This document shows, in pieces, positions 33,212 through 41,995 of a stretch of DNA of 47,599 nt. Origin of the DNA: CAYLLT01 sp964591605 (lineage in GTDB: Bacteria > Planctomycetota > Phycisphaerae > UBA1845 > PWPN01); NCBI GenBank assembly GCA_964591605.1, contig CAZQEN010000008.1, positions 1 to 47,599 on the forward strand. The letters run 5' to 3'. The first letter of the stretch is position 1. Each line of letters opens with the position of its first letter. The notes beneath the pieces were generated by a model. That model did not search any database, had not been told where the DNA came from, and was given only the letters and a program-made list of their open reading frames with translations. The position numbers and the translations under genes were made by a program.

Positions 33212-34726
33212 TCAGTCTTCCGGTCCGTCGGGGTCGGTATCGTCTGCGTTGGCGACACCGTCGCCATCCTGATCGTCATCGTCGGCATTGGCCGTGCCGT
33301 CGCCGTCCATGTCCGGGTCGGCGCTGTTCGCCACTCCGTCGCCGTCAATGTCGGTATCGTTGCTGTTGGACAGTCCGTCGCCGTCGATATCTGCGTCGCT
33401 GCTGTTGGGCCGGCCGTCGCCGTCCACGTCGCTGTCTAAGCCGTTGACGACGCCGTCGCCGTCCGTGTCGTCGTCTTCGCCGTTGAGCCGCCCATCGCCA
33501 TCGACGTCGTCGTCCCGTCCGTTCAGCACCGTGTCTCCGTCAACGTCGTAATCCTCGCCGTTGGGCAGATGGTCGCCGTCGACGTTGCCGTCCTTGCCGT
33601 TCAACTTGCGGTCACCGTCCACGTCGTTGTCGAGGCCGTTAGGAATGCCGTCGCCGTCGATGTCGGGATCGTTCTCGTTGCGAATCCCATCCCCATCGAC
33701 GTCGTTATCGAGGCCGTTGCTGACGCCGTCGCCGTCGGTGTCGAAGAGGTGGATGAGCACCTGGCGGGCACTGCCGGGGATACACCTCCGGACGACGGGG
33801 CAAACCGGTTCATCAGGCTCCTGGGCCAGCTCGAACAGGCGGTTCACGTCGACGAGGACCTCATCGCTCGCACCCCCCAGACCGATGATCTCGCCGGGTT
33901 TGAACAGGTCCTGCAATGCTTCCAGCGTGTCGTCATCGACATCGCCCAGGCCGACGAAGCCGTCCACGTCCGGATCGAAGAGACGGCGGACGTCTTCGAG
34001 CGTTGCATCGTCGGTGTCACCCAGTCCCACAATGCCGTCGGGGTTCGGGTCGAACAGGCGGAAGATGTCGTAGAGCACGTCATCTTCGACATCACCCAGG
34101 CCGACGACGCCTTCCTGGCCCGGCTTCTGAGGGCATCTTTGGTTGGTCTTCTGCTGTTCGGGCGTGTCGCAGTCGGGGTCGTTGTCGTCCGGTTCGCCGT
34201 CGGAATCATCGTCGTCGTCCCGGTCGTCCTCGACGCCGTCGCCGTCGTCGTCGGTATCGACGCTATCGATCAGGAAATCACCGTCGCGATCTGAGTCGGT
34301 GTCATTCGACTCGCCGTCGCCGTCGATGTCTTTGTCGTACGCGTTGGGAATGCCGTCTCCGTCGACGTCGGGGTCGTCCTGGTTGAGGATTCCGTCGCCA
34401 TCGACGTCGGGACCATCGGTGGGGTCGAGCGGATCGGTCCCGGCGGTGAGCTCCTGGAGATCGGTGCGGCCGTCACGGTCGCTGTCGCGCAGCAGGGCGA
34501 GGAGCTCGTCGGCATCGGGTTCCTGTGGGTCATCGGAAGAAGAGGGCTGGGCAGGAATGGAAGCGGAATCATCCGCCGGCAGGTCAGTACTGCCGGCCGA
34601 CGGGGGCGCACCGCCCGACTGCGACGCGATATCCGCGTCGATCGCGGTCTGCGGAGACTCGGCGGAAGGGCATCCGAGCGCGCAAGAAATGAACAGTGCC
34701 GCAGAAGCGGCCGCGAAACGCCTCAT
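33212..34726 (-). CDS. A1: TSP3-repeat calcium-binding lipoprotein
   Basis: 504 residues from MRRFAAASAALFISCALGC; the lipobox is CALGC and the ATG is preceded by GGTGGG. A Ser/Pro-rich linker is followed by DADELLALLRDSDRDGRTDL, Asp-rich TSP3-type loops, four repeats of about 26 residues with the core GLGD-(8)-LF (GVVGLGDVEDDVLYDIFRLF), a short Cys pair region, and 13 perfect 13-residue repeats of the form DxDGDGxxNxxDx, ending DPDGPED. Each repeat resembles a TSP3 calcium loop, so a rigid, calcium-loaded rod on the cell surface is expected. It directly precedes B1 and parallels A2. An alternative GTG start at 34735 adds three residues. Confidence 0.78.
   Translation of the reverse strand: MRRFAAASAALFISCALGCPSAESPQTAIDADIASQSGGAPPSAGSTDLPADDSASIPAQPSSSDDPQEPDADELLALLRDSDRDGRTDLQELTAGTDPLDPTDGPDVDGDGILNQDDPDVDGDGIPNAYDKDIDGDGESNDTDSDRDGDFLIDSVDTDDDGDGVEDDRDDDDDSDGEPDDNDPDCDTPEQQKTNQRCPQKPGQEGVVGLGDVEDDVLYDIFRLFDPNPDGIVGLGDTDDATLEDVRRLFDPDVDGFVGLGDVDDDTLEALQDLFKPGEIIGLGGASDEVLVDVNRLFELAQEPDEPVCPVVRRCIPGSARQVLIHLFDTDGDGVSNGLDNDVDGDGIRNENDPDIDGDGIPNGLDNDVDGDRKLNGKDGNVDGDHLPNGEDYDVDGDTVLNGRDDDVDGDGRLNGEDDDTDGDGVVNGLDSDVDGDGRPNSSDADIDGDGLSNSNDTDIDGDGVANSADPDMDGDGTANADDDDQDGDGVANADDTDPDGPED
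33236..33742 (-). repeat. 39-nt tandem repeats, 13 copies (A1 C-terminus)
   Basis: Thirteen consecutive 39-nt units encode 13-residue calcium-loop repeats. The even period makes long spurious open frames in other frames and on the plus strand. Confidence 0.9.
33838..34113 (-). repeat. Four approximate 26-residue GLGD repeats within A1
   Basis: GVVGLGDVEDDVLYDIFRLF, GIVGLGDTDDATLEDVRRLF, GFVGLGDVDDDTLEALQDLF and IIGLGGASDEVLVDVNRLF follow each other with short DPNPD-type linkers. A2 has only a diverged counterpart (VPIGAEAVPLVDLDDDELST). Confidence 0.75.
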
Positions 34727-34856
34727 TCCCACCACCGTGGTCGCAAAGACTCAATGAGGATCTGACTTTTTTCGGGGCAGCCCCTGCGCACATACGACAG
34801 GCTCCGGCTGACGTGATTACAGCCTCTGTGCAGGAAACCCCCGACCCGAACGAGTG

Positions 34857-34886
34857 ATATTAGCGACTCCCCCGTGGAAACGTCAA
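34857..34886 (-). promoter_or_regulatory. Candidate promoter of the A1-B1 cassette
   Basis: Minus-strand TTGACG (34886-34881), 18-nt spacer and TAATAT (34862-34857). The transcript would carry a leader of about 125 nt before A1, with a GGGGCTGCCCC stem near 34775. It lies in the 395-bp gap between B2 and A1. Confidence 0.5.
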
Positions 34887-35020
34887 CAAAAATCCTGCGA
34901 TTCTGTCAATTGTTCGGCAGCGGAGCACTCTATCTGCGCGGGATGGGGCCTGGAGACGATGGTTGGAGCTTCGGCTGACGTGATGCGTCCGCGAGAGGTC
35001 ACGGGCCGTGGCAAACGCGA

Positions 35021-35056
35021 GGCCGGTGTCACACGAAGGCTCGCGTGACACCGGCC
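35021..35056 (-). terminator. Hairpin after B2, possible terminator
   Basis: Perfect 12-bp arms GGCCGGTGTCAC and GTGACACCGGCC around a 12-nt loop, about 65 nt after the B2 stop. No T-run follows, so it may be a weak terminator or an RNA-end-protecting stem. Confidence 0.45.
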
Positions 35057-35121
35057 AGACGCAAAGCCGGGGAACTGGCCCGATGGTCCACTTCAAGGGC
35101 TGTTCAGGCCCCTGCCGCTCA

Positions 35122-38100
35122 TCACGGCTTGAAGGTCACAATCGACTTGATCGACATGTCGATCCTGAACTCACATGGCCTGCCCACGTCACCGCTTCCT
35201 GTGATCGTGTTCGACGCGGGCGTCACCGTGTTGGGCGCGTACCCCGCCACGGTTGTGTAGAGGAAGCTAGAGCTAAAGTTGCTCAGGTTGTTCACGTGGC
35301 CCGCGTCGCACTCATTCATATTGCTGCTGGAGGCGGTGAATGACTGACCGGCAGCCAGTATGAACTTTCTCGTGTAATCCAGCGTCTGGTCTGTTGCGAT
35401 CGTACCCGTTTCGCCCGCACAGGTTTCCTTCCAGCCGCTGGGCCGGTAGCCGGGGTGTGCGGTGCCCGCGACGGAGAAATTGAGTATACCTGCAATCTCG
35501 GCACCGCCAAAACCGATGTCATCGCAGTCACCCGTGGTATGGAAGTTGGTGTACTTGAACTCGATGAGGCGATCCGACAACAGCGGATCGCGGCAAACGT
35601 CCGCTGTGGCAGCACTGCCATCGTGGTCGAAGCACGTTGTGGTTTCGTCCCCGTCGTTTGTGCCATCCGTGTCGGAATCTGCACTGTTGGGGTCCGTCTC
35701 TTCAGCCAACTCCTCGGCGTCGGTCAGTTTGTCGCCGTCGGCATCGGCTGAGTACGGCACTGACTTCGCCTGGACATCGTCGAGGGCCGAGCCGTCAGGG
35801 CCGGTAGCGCTCACAACCCAGGTCTGAGTCAGCTCGATGTTGTCATTGATGGTGTCGCCGTCACTGTCAGCCTGGGTGATGTTGGTGCGCAGCGCGGTCG
35901 ACGGCGCGTCGGGTAGGCTGCAATTGTCGGCGTCGTTGCAGCGGCGGACGGCCGCCTCCATCTCGGCATCGCTGTAGTAGTTGTCCTGATCAGCCGGATC
36001 GAACTCCTGAAGATCCGACAGTGTGTCACCATCAGTATCGCGCAACCGCGGGTTGGAGCCGATTGCACGTTCGAAGACGTCGCCCAGGCCGTCGAGGTCG
36101 GTATCGGCACGCAGCAGGTTTGAGGTGACTCGTATCAACTTCAAGACACCCGTCTTGTCGGTCTCACTGCTCGCATTTCCCGCCACGACGACCTGGGTGG
36201 CTGAATTGTAGGTGATGATCCTGTATTCGTTCCCTGATTTGAACCTGAGATAGGCCCCATTCGCATCTGCAGCCGAGAAGGGATTGGCGGCCCCTCCGGT
36301 CCGGTCAATCGTGGAATTGGAGGCGTTGGAAGCCGTCACTGTGATCGGGGCCGTGGTCGTCGCGCTGAGCCAGCCGGCCGTCTCCTCGTCGTCGGTGAGT
36401 CCGTCCTGATCGCTGTCGACGACCCGGCCAGCGTCCCTGGAGTTGGGGTTCGTGCCCACAACAAACTCGCGACCATCAGGAATGCCGTCCGCGTCGGTGT
36501 CGCGATCGAGCGGATTGATGGCGAAGAGCCGGGCGTGGCGGACGCGGATGAAGTCATCGCCGGCCGGAGTACTGTCAATCAGGCCGTTCTTGCCGGCGCG
36601 GATGCACACCGTCGTGAATGCCGTGGCGGCCGCGTCTTTCGCGACGACCTGGATGTCGTCGCCGGTTTTGGTCGTGTTGCACTTGCCATCGGGACCGCTG
36701 ACGATCTCGTCGGCGGTGGAGAGGAGGTCATCACTGGAGGGGGTGGTGTCGATGACGCCGTTGGGGCCGGGACCGATGACGACGTCACCGGCGGTTACAC
36801 CGGCGCCCACGGCCTTGACCTGCACATCGTCGCCGGCTTTGGTCGTGTTGCACACGCCGTTTCCGCCGTCGATGATGGCGGCGGTGGTGTAGGGGTTGAC
36901 GGGCATGATCACGTCGTTGGTTTCATCGGCGTCGCCATCGTAGAGAACGACTTCGAGGGGCCCGACGATCTCGAACTTGTCAGAGATGCCGTCCTCATCG
37001 GTGTCTGAGCGATGCGGATCTGTTCCTTCGGTGAACTCTTCCTTGTCGGTCAACTGGTCCAGATCGGAATCGGCGCGGGCCGGGTCTGAGAAGACCTTGT
37101 ACGGCAGGCCGGGCAGCCGGTTGACGAGCCACCCCGTGCGGACTTCGAAGAAGTCGCCGAGGCCGTCGTCGTCGGTGTCTGTATCGTCGTCCCTGCTGCC
37201 GTAAAGGTATTCCTCGCGGGCAAAGAGCTTGTCGTCATCCGTGTCGCTGGTGAACCAGAGCTGCACCTTGTCGCCGGCCTGAAGGTTGATGCTGCTGAAG
37301 TTGGCGTTCTGTGAGACGTCCACATCGGAGACGAGGACGGCCCAGGCGCGTTTTTTCGCATTGGGCGTCGTACGGTCGTTCTGTACGCCGCGGATACGCG
37401 TCAGTCGCTCGACGCTGTTGTTGACGATGGTGCCATAGCTGTTGCGGATGGCAGGCGTGATGGTTGGCGGGAGCGGCGGATCGTTCCCGGCTGCCCTCTC
37501 CAGGCCAGCGATCTGGAGCGCCCGCTGGAGAGTGATGCCGACGGGCAATCCGTTGTCGTCGAACGTGCTGGTGGTGGCCACATGGTATTTCTCGACCACG
37601 CCGTCACCAAAATCGATTTCGATGCCCGCGGTGCGCTCGACGACTTCCTGCGAAGTAAATGCGAAGTTCCGGCCCAGCTCGTCGAGGATGTCAAAGTTCA
37701 CGACTTTGAACACCAGGCCGGTGGGTTCGCGCATAAGTCCCTCGACCAGATTGGGGAAGACGCTGGTGCTCTCGAAGATGATCGGGCCGCGCTCGCCGTC
37801 CAGCGGTCCCAAATTGAAAGTCGGCGTATCGTCGCCCGAGGGCCGCAACGTGGCGACCGGCTGGAACGAGAGGCCGCTTCTGCGGTCCTGCTGGAGGACG
37901 GAGAGCTCGAGATTCGTGATGGAGAACGCCACGTCGCCGCGGTTGGCCAGGTTGACGGTGGCCTGAATGACGGCGCTCTCGATGTTGCGCGTCACGGAGC
38001 GGTTTTGGCTCTGGGCCAGGGCCTTCTCGACCGTCTTCTCCCACGATTGCTGCGACTCCTTGGCCGTCTCGCGGTCGACAGTGGAGCTGAAGCCCAGGGA

Positions 38101-40173
38101 GCGGCTCTGCTCAAAGCCGATGTCACCGTGCACGTTGCCCACAAAACCGCCGTCTTCCACGCCGGCCTCGAACCCGAGGCTCTGGCTCTGGCCGTTTTCT
38201 TCCTCGGTGCTGGTGGTCGAGCTGGTGGCGAGCGTGTCGCTGCGGCTCTGGGCGAAGCTGGTCGTGGAGGAGTCGCTGATCTCGGTGGTCGTGCCCTGCT
38301 CGTCAGTGAAGCTCGAAGTGATCTGCAGGTCGAGCCGGATGCTGCCGACGGTGATCTGCGGGATGGGCAGGTCGGCCAAGAGTGGATTGCGGCTGCTCTC
38401 GAAGAGCTCGACGCCGTCGCTCAACTGGTCGCCGTCGCTGTCGGCCAGGAGGGGCGAGGTCTTGAAGAAGTCCACCTCGAGGAAGTCGCCGATGCCGTCC
38501 TCGTCGGTGTCCTGACTGGCGGGATCGCTGTAATAGACGTTGAACTCATCGCCATCGGTGAGATGATCGGCGTCCGTGTCATCGGTGCGCGGATCGAACG
38601 ACCATTGATTCTCGACACTGTCATCGAGTCCGTCATTGTCAGTATCGGGGCTGTAGGGATCGCTGGTGACGTGAGCGACGCTGGTGGTGCCGTTGGCGAA
38701 CTTGATGGTGATGAACCAGCCGAGCGTTTCGAACCAGTCAGCGAATTTGTCGCCATCGGTGTCGATGTGCTCGTCGATGTCATCATCGGTTCCCCACTCG
38801 CCGTCGGGGCCGGGACTGATGATGGGTTCGACGGCCCGGAATCTGGCGCTGGAGGGATCCACACCTTCGGGCGGGGCCAGCAAACCGCTGGGACCCATGA
38901 GGGGGTTGCCCGACGTATCGAGCACGTTGACCACGTGGACGATGTAGTCGCCGGGGGCCTGGGAGGAGGTAGTAAGGTCCACGTAGAGCCTGTTGGGGCC
39001 AGCAACCGCTTCCTTCACCAGCAGGAATGCGGTGTCGGCGCCGGTGATGCGGTAATTGGCGGCCGTGTCCAGGCCGGCGCCCATGGCCTTGCTGAACGTG
39101 ACGCGCACACTGGTGTTGCTCAGGGCGATGGCGCCGACGACGCGCGGCAGGCTGCCGGCGCCGTTCAGCTCGGTCTGGCCGTTGAACGTGAACGTGGCCT
39201 CGCCAGCCGCGGCATCGATGGGGTTGCCGGCCTTGTCATGGACGCCGGATCCGGCGGTGACGGTGTACTCGACGCCGGCCTGCATGGGCAGCGTGGTGAG
39301 CAGAACCTGCGTGTTGTAGGTGCTCAGCTCTGCGGCGGTGACCAGAAGCGAGGGCGAGATTGTGAAGTTGAGCGGGTCGGTCACGCTGTCGGCCAGCGGC
39401 TCGCTGAACGAGAGCAGCACTTTCGTATCACTGACCACGGCTGCGGTGAGGAGCTGCGGCGCACCGGTGTCCACCGGCGGGATGCCCTGGAAGGTGGCGC
39501 TGTTGTCCGGGTCGATGAGCTTGGTGCCGTTGCCGGCCGAGATGTTGTAGGCCTTGAGCGTGTACTGGACGTGCTCCATCGGCTCGGTAGTGAGCTGAAC
39601 GGTCGTCAGCGTGCCTTTGGCCGCGCTGATGATCTTCAGGTCGGGCGACTCGATGCGGTAGAAGGTGGCGACGTTGGCGTTGTTGTCCATCACCTCGTTG
39701 AAGGTGACGAGGACGGTGGTGTTATCGAGGGCCAGCGCACTGGCGATGTAGGGTTCCGGCGCCGACGAGCCTTTGAAGAGGATGCTGCCGGGGGCCAGGC
39801 TGACCGCCGAAATGACGGGCGCCACGGCCGCATCACCGCTGCCGACGACCTGCAGCTCATACAGGAGCTCTTCCTGCTGAGCGGTGGTGAGAATGACGCG
39901 ATCGGGGTCCGCCGTACGGCTGGCCGCCCGGACCTCCAGCGAGGCATTGTTCGGACCGGTGATGCGATAGCGGCTCGCATCTTCGGCGGCGGCGTCGACT
40001 TCGCCGGCGAAGACCACCTCGACGTAATGACGACTGAGCGACTGGGCGGCTTTCAGGGGGGGCAGCGCCTGGCTCGCATCGTCAACCGCCGTCTGTTGGG
40101 CGTCGGGATTGCAGGCGGCCAGGGCGAGCGCGGGCAGGCACCAGCACCAGCGGATCAGATGAAAGCGTTTCAT
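35122..40173 (-). CDS. B2: giant lipoprotein paralogue with binary-toxin B-like module and TSP3 repeats
   Basis: 1683 residues; lipobox LALAA-Cys21. Residues 1 to about 465 align with B1 without any gap and are mostly identical (Ig-like Big_5/SbsA units). The calcium loop DTDGDKFADWFETLGW (471-486) opens the protective-antigen-like module, which continues through a Ser/Thr/Gln-rich stretch (SRSDTLATSSTTSTEEENGQ), ATVNLANRGDVAFSITNLEL and GLVFKVVNFDILDELGRNFA; this middle part has diverged more than the N-terminus. TSP3 units follow, interrupted by two CNTTK-GDD repeats absent from B1, then a Cys-containing C-terminal beta domain only weakly like B1's. GAGGAG precedes the ATG; the A2 stop lies 46 nt upstream. 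Confidence 0.72.
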   Translation of the reverse strand: MKRFHLIRWCWCLPALALAACNPDAQQTAVDDASQALPPLKAAQSLSRHYVEVVFAGEVDAAAEDASRYRITGPNNASLEVRAASRTADPDRVILTTAQQEELLYELQVVGSGDAAVAPVISAVSLAPGSILFKGSSAPEPYIASALALDNTTVLVTFNEVMDNNANVATFYRIESPDLKIISAAKGTLTTVQLTTEPMEHVQYTLKAYNISAGNGTKLIDPDNSATFQGIPPVDTGAPQLLTAAVVSDTKVLLSFSEPLADSVTDPLNFTISPSLLVTAAELSTYNTQVLLTTLPMQAGVEYTVTAGSGVHDKAGNPIDAAAGEATFTFNGQTELNGAGSLPRVVGAIALSNTSVRVTFSKAMGAGLDTAANYRITGADTAFLLVKEAVAGPNRLYVDLTTSSQAPGDYIVHVVNVLDTSGNPLMGPSGLLAPPEGVDPSSARFRAVEPIISPGPDGEWGTDDDIDEHIDTDGDKFADWFETLGWFITIKFANGTTSVAHVTSDPYSPDTDNDGLDDSVENQWSFDPRTDDTDADHLTDGDEFNVYYSDPASQDTDEDGIGDFLEVDFFKTSPLLADSDGDQLSDGVELFESSRNPLLADLPIPQITVGSIRLDLQITSSFTDEQGTTTEISDSSTTSFAQSRSDTLATSSTTSTEEENGQSQSLGFEAGVEDGGFVGNVHGDIGFEQSRSLGFSSTVDRETAKESQQSWEKTVEKALAQSQNRSVTRNIESAVIQATVNLANRGDVAFSITNLELSVLQQDRRSGLSFQPVATLRPSGDDTPTFNLGPLDGERGPIIFESTSVFPNLVEGLMREPTGLVFKVVNFDILDELGRNFAFTSQEVVERTAGIEIDFGDGVVEKYHVATTSTFDDNGLPVGITLQRALQIAGLERAAGNDPPLPPTITPAIRNSYGTIVNNSVERLTRIRGVQNDRTTPNAKKRAWAVLVSDVDVSQNANFSSINLQAGDKVQLWFTSDTDDDKLFAREEYLYGSRDDDTDTDDDGLGDFFEVRTGWLVNRLPGLPYKVFSDPARADSDLDQLTDKEEFTEGTDPHRSDTDEDGISDKFEIVGPLEVVLYDGDADETNDVIMPVNPYTTAAIIDGGNGVCNTTKAGDDVQVKAVGAGVTAGDVVIGPGPNGVIDTTPSSDDLLSTADEIVSGPDGKCNTTKTGDDIQVVAKDAAATAFTTVCIRAGKNGLIDSTPAGDDFIRVRHARLFAINPLDRDTDADGIPDGREFVVGTNPNSRDAGRVVDSDQDGLTDDEETAGWLSATTTAPITVTASNASNSTIDRTGGAANPFSAADANGAYLRFKSGNEYRIITYNSATQVVVAGNASSETDKTGVLKLIRVTSNLLRADTDLDGLGDVFERAIGSNPRLRDTDGDTLSDLQEFDPADQDNYYSDAEMEAAVRRCNDADNCSLPDAPSTALRTNITQADSDGDTINDNIELTQTWVVSATGPDGSALDDVQAKSVPYSADADGDKLTDAEELAEETDPNSADSDTDGTNDGDETTTCFDHDGSAATADVCRDPLLSDRLIEFKYTNFHTTGDCDDIGFGGAEIAGILNFSVAGTAHPGYRPSGWKETCAGETGTIATDQTLDYTRKFILAAGQSFTASSSNMNECDAGHVNNLSNFSSSFLYTTVAGYAPNTVTPASNTITGSGDVGRPCEFRIDMSIKSIVTFKP

Positions 40174-40219
40174 GCGTTCTATCTCCTCTGTGTTATTCTG
40201 TTTCACTACAGTGCCGGGC

Positions 40220-41848
40220 TCAGTCTTCCGGTCCGTCGGGGTCGGTATCGTCCCCGTTGGCGACGCCGTCGCCGTCCTGATCGTCGTCGTCGACGTTGGC
40301 CGTGCCATCGCCGTCCATGTCCGAATCAGAACTGTTGGGGACACCGTCCCCGTCGATGTCGGTGTCGGATGAGTTCGAGGCTCCGTCGCCATCGGTGTCC
40401 TCATCGTCCTGGTTCGACGCACCATCCCCATCCATGTCGAAGTCATTGACATTGGGCACGGCGTCGCCATCGATGTCGGGGTCGGAGCTGTTCGACCTGC
40501 CGTCGCCATCGACATCTCGATCCTGGCGGTTGGATATGCCGTCGCCGTCGGTGTCGGCATCAGAGCCGTTGGAAATCCCGTCGCCGTCGGTGTCGTCGTC
40601 CTCGCCGTTGGGCTTTCCGTCGCCATCGATGTCTTCGTCAATCCCGTTGCGCCGGCCATCGCCGTCGACATCGGGGTCGACGCCATTGGCCAGCCGGTCG
40701 CCATCGGTGTCGTCATCATCGCCGTTCAATGTGTGGTCGCCGTCGACATCGGGGTCGAAGGCGTTCGGCTTGCCGTCGCCATCCACATCGGGGTCCAGGC
40801 TGTTGGCGATGCCGTCCCCGTCCACATCGCTGTCCTCGGTATTGCCGACACCATCGCCATCGATGTCGAACAGGCGAAGGAGCAACTTCCGGTCGGAGTC
40901 GGAGGTGCACCCTGGAGTCGCTGAGCACGCGGTGTTGTCCGGTTGCTGCGCCAGGTCGATGAGGGTGTCTAAATCGATGGCGACCGCGTCCTGGCCAATG
41001 GGTACGAGTTCGGTCGGCGCGACCTGCTTGGCGATTGTTGACAATTCGTCGTCATCGAGATCGACGAGAGGAACAGCCTCCGCGCCGATGGGGACAAAAG
41101 ACTGCTTGATCACCTCTTTCGCGGCCGGCGTCAGGTCGTCGGGCGTTTTCTTGCCGTCCCCGTTGGGATCGACGAGCGCCTTGGGCTTCATCGTGGGCGC
41201 AGGCGTGGAAGGCCGCGAAGGGGGTTGAGATGGTTGAGAAGTCGGAGCGCATTTCGGGTCGCTCTGATTCGCCGGATCGGTGCAATCGGGCTCATCATCA
41301 TCGTCGTCGTCGTCATCCTCCCCGTCCGCGTCGTCGTCATTATCGTCGTCGTCTTCGACATCATCTCCGTCGTCATCGCGATCGGTGAAGTTCGGTTCGC
41401 CGTCACCATCGATATCGTCATCATCGGAGTTGAGAATGCCGTCGCCGTCGGCATCAGAGTCGTATTCGTCGGGAATACCGTCGCCGTCGATGTCGGAATC
41501 CGCCTCATTGGGGATGTCATCGCCGTCGATGTCGGGTCCGTCGTGAGGATCGAGGGGATTGGCCCCGATGGCGAGTTCTTCGAGGTCCGTGCGTCCGTCG
41601 CGATCGCTGTCGCGGAGCAGAGCAAGCAGATCGTCCGCGTCGGGCTGATCCTGGCCAGCGGTGGGAGATTCCCCGGGAGGGGAAGTCGTGTTTTGAGAGG
41701 ACGGGCTCGCGGTCTCACCCGGCGAGGGAGAGCGTTGCGCTTGCGAGGCAACGTTCGCATCGACCGCGGTCTGCGGAGACTCCGCAGAGGGGCAGCCGAG
41801 CGCGCAGACCATCACTGATGCCGCACACGCGGCCCGGAAGCGATTCAT
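40220..41848 (-). CDS. A2: TSP3-repeat calcium-binding lipoprotein paralogue
   Basis: 542 residues from MNRFRAACAASVMVCALGC, matching A1 in lipobox, PSAESPQTA-DAN start of the mature protein, the DLLALLRDSDRDGRTDLEEL segment and the C-terminal array. The first Asp-rich block here is very acidic (DDDDNDDDADGEDDDDDDDD). The middle differs from A1 and lacks the four clear GLGD repeats. The C-terminal array has 16 repeats of 13 residues, three more than A1, with the same final DPDGPED. It is the first gene of the A2-B2 unit. ATG 41854 would add two residues; the homologous start in A1 supports 41848. Confidence 0.78.
   Translation of the reverse strand: MNRFRAACAASVMVCALGCPSAESPQTAVDANVASQAQRSPSPGETASPSSQNTTSPPGESPTAGQDQPDADDLLALLRDSDRDGRTDLEELAIGANPLDPHDGPDIDGDDIPNEADSDIDGDGIPDEYDSDADGDGILNSDDDDIDGDGEPNFTDRDDDGDDVEDDDDNDDDADGEDDDDDDDDEPDCTDPANQSDPKCAPTSQPSQPPSRPSTPAPTMKPKALVDPNGDGKKTPDDLTPAAKEVIKQSFVPIGAEAVPLVDLDDDELSTIAKQVAPTELVPIGQDAVAIDLDTLIDLAQQPDNTACSATPGCTSDSDRKLLLRLFDIDGDGVGNTEDSDVDGDGIANSLDPDVDGDGKPNAFDPDVDGDHTLNGDDDDTDGDRLANGVDPDVDGDGRRNGIDEDIDGDGKPNGEDDDTDGDGISNGSDADTDGDGISNRQDRDVDGDGRSNSSDPDIDGDAVPNVNDFDMDGDGASNQDDEDTDGDGASNSSDTDIDGDGVPNSSDSDMDGDGTANVDDDDQDGDGVANGDDTDPDGPED
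40244..40867 (-). repeat. 39-nt tandem repeats, 16 copies (A2 C-terminus)
   Basis: Sixteen 39-nt units encode DxDGDGxxNxxDx calcium loops. Compared with 13 copies in A1, this points to slippage or unequal recombination. Confidence 0.9.
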
Positions 41849-41995
41849 TCGCACCGCCGTGGTCTACAATCCTCAACTGAGGAAATGCAGTTTGTTGACT
41901 TACCGGCCCTACGTACTCTCAGCGCCCGCGGGTACCGCTGGGGAAGACGAAATACACAATCTCTCCGCAGGGAGCCCCCGGGCCGTTACAGCAGG

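Noticed and set aside
33236..33742. CRISPR-like array impression from regular spacing
   Set aside because: The 39-nt units are continuous coding repeats without distinct spacers, in frame with a lipoprotein.
31480..34294. Plus-strand open frames opposite B1 and A1
   Set aside because: They are antisense frames produced by regular calcium-loop codons; no start signals or family motifs.
37582..40449. 955-residue open frame on the plus strand antisense to B2
   Set aside because: It lies opposite B2, has no recognisable domain, signal or ribosome site, and its Gly/Asp/Glu-rich composition follows from the complement of the B2 codons.
40174..40719. N-terminal extension of B2 rich in Met-Ala-Thr-Pro repeats
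   Set aside because: It is the 39-nt repeat array of A2 read in another frame. The true B2 start, with GAGGAG and a lipoprotein signal, is at 40173.
28519..41848. A classical two-component AB toxin with an enzyme partner
   Set aside because: No ADP-ribosyltransferase, protease or cyclase motif is seen in A1, A2 or nearby genes; only the B-like module is supported.
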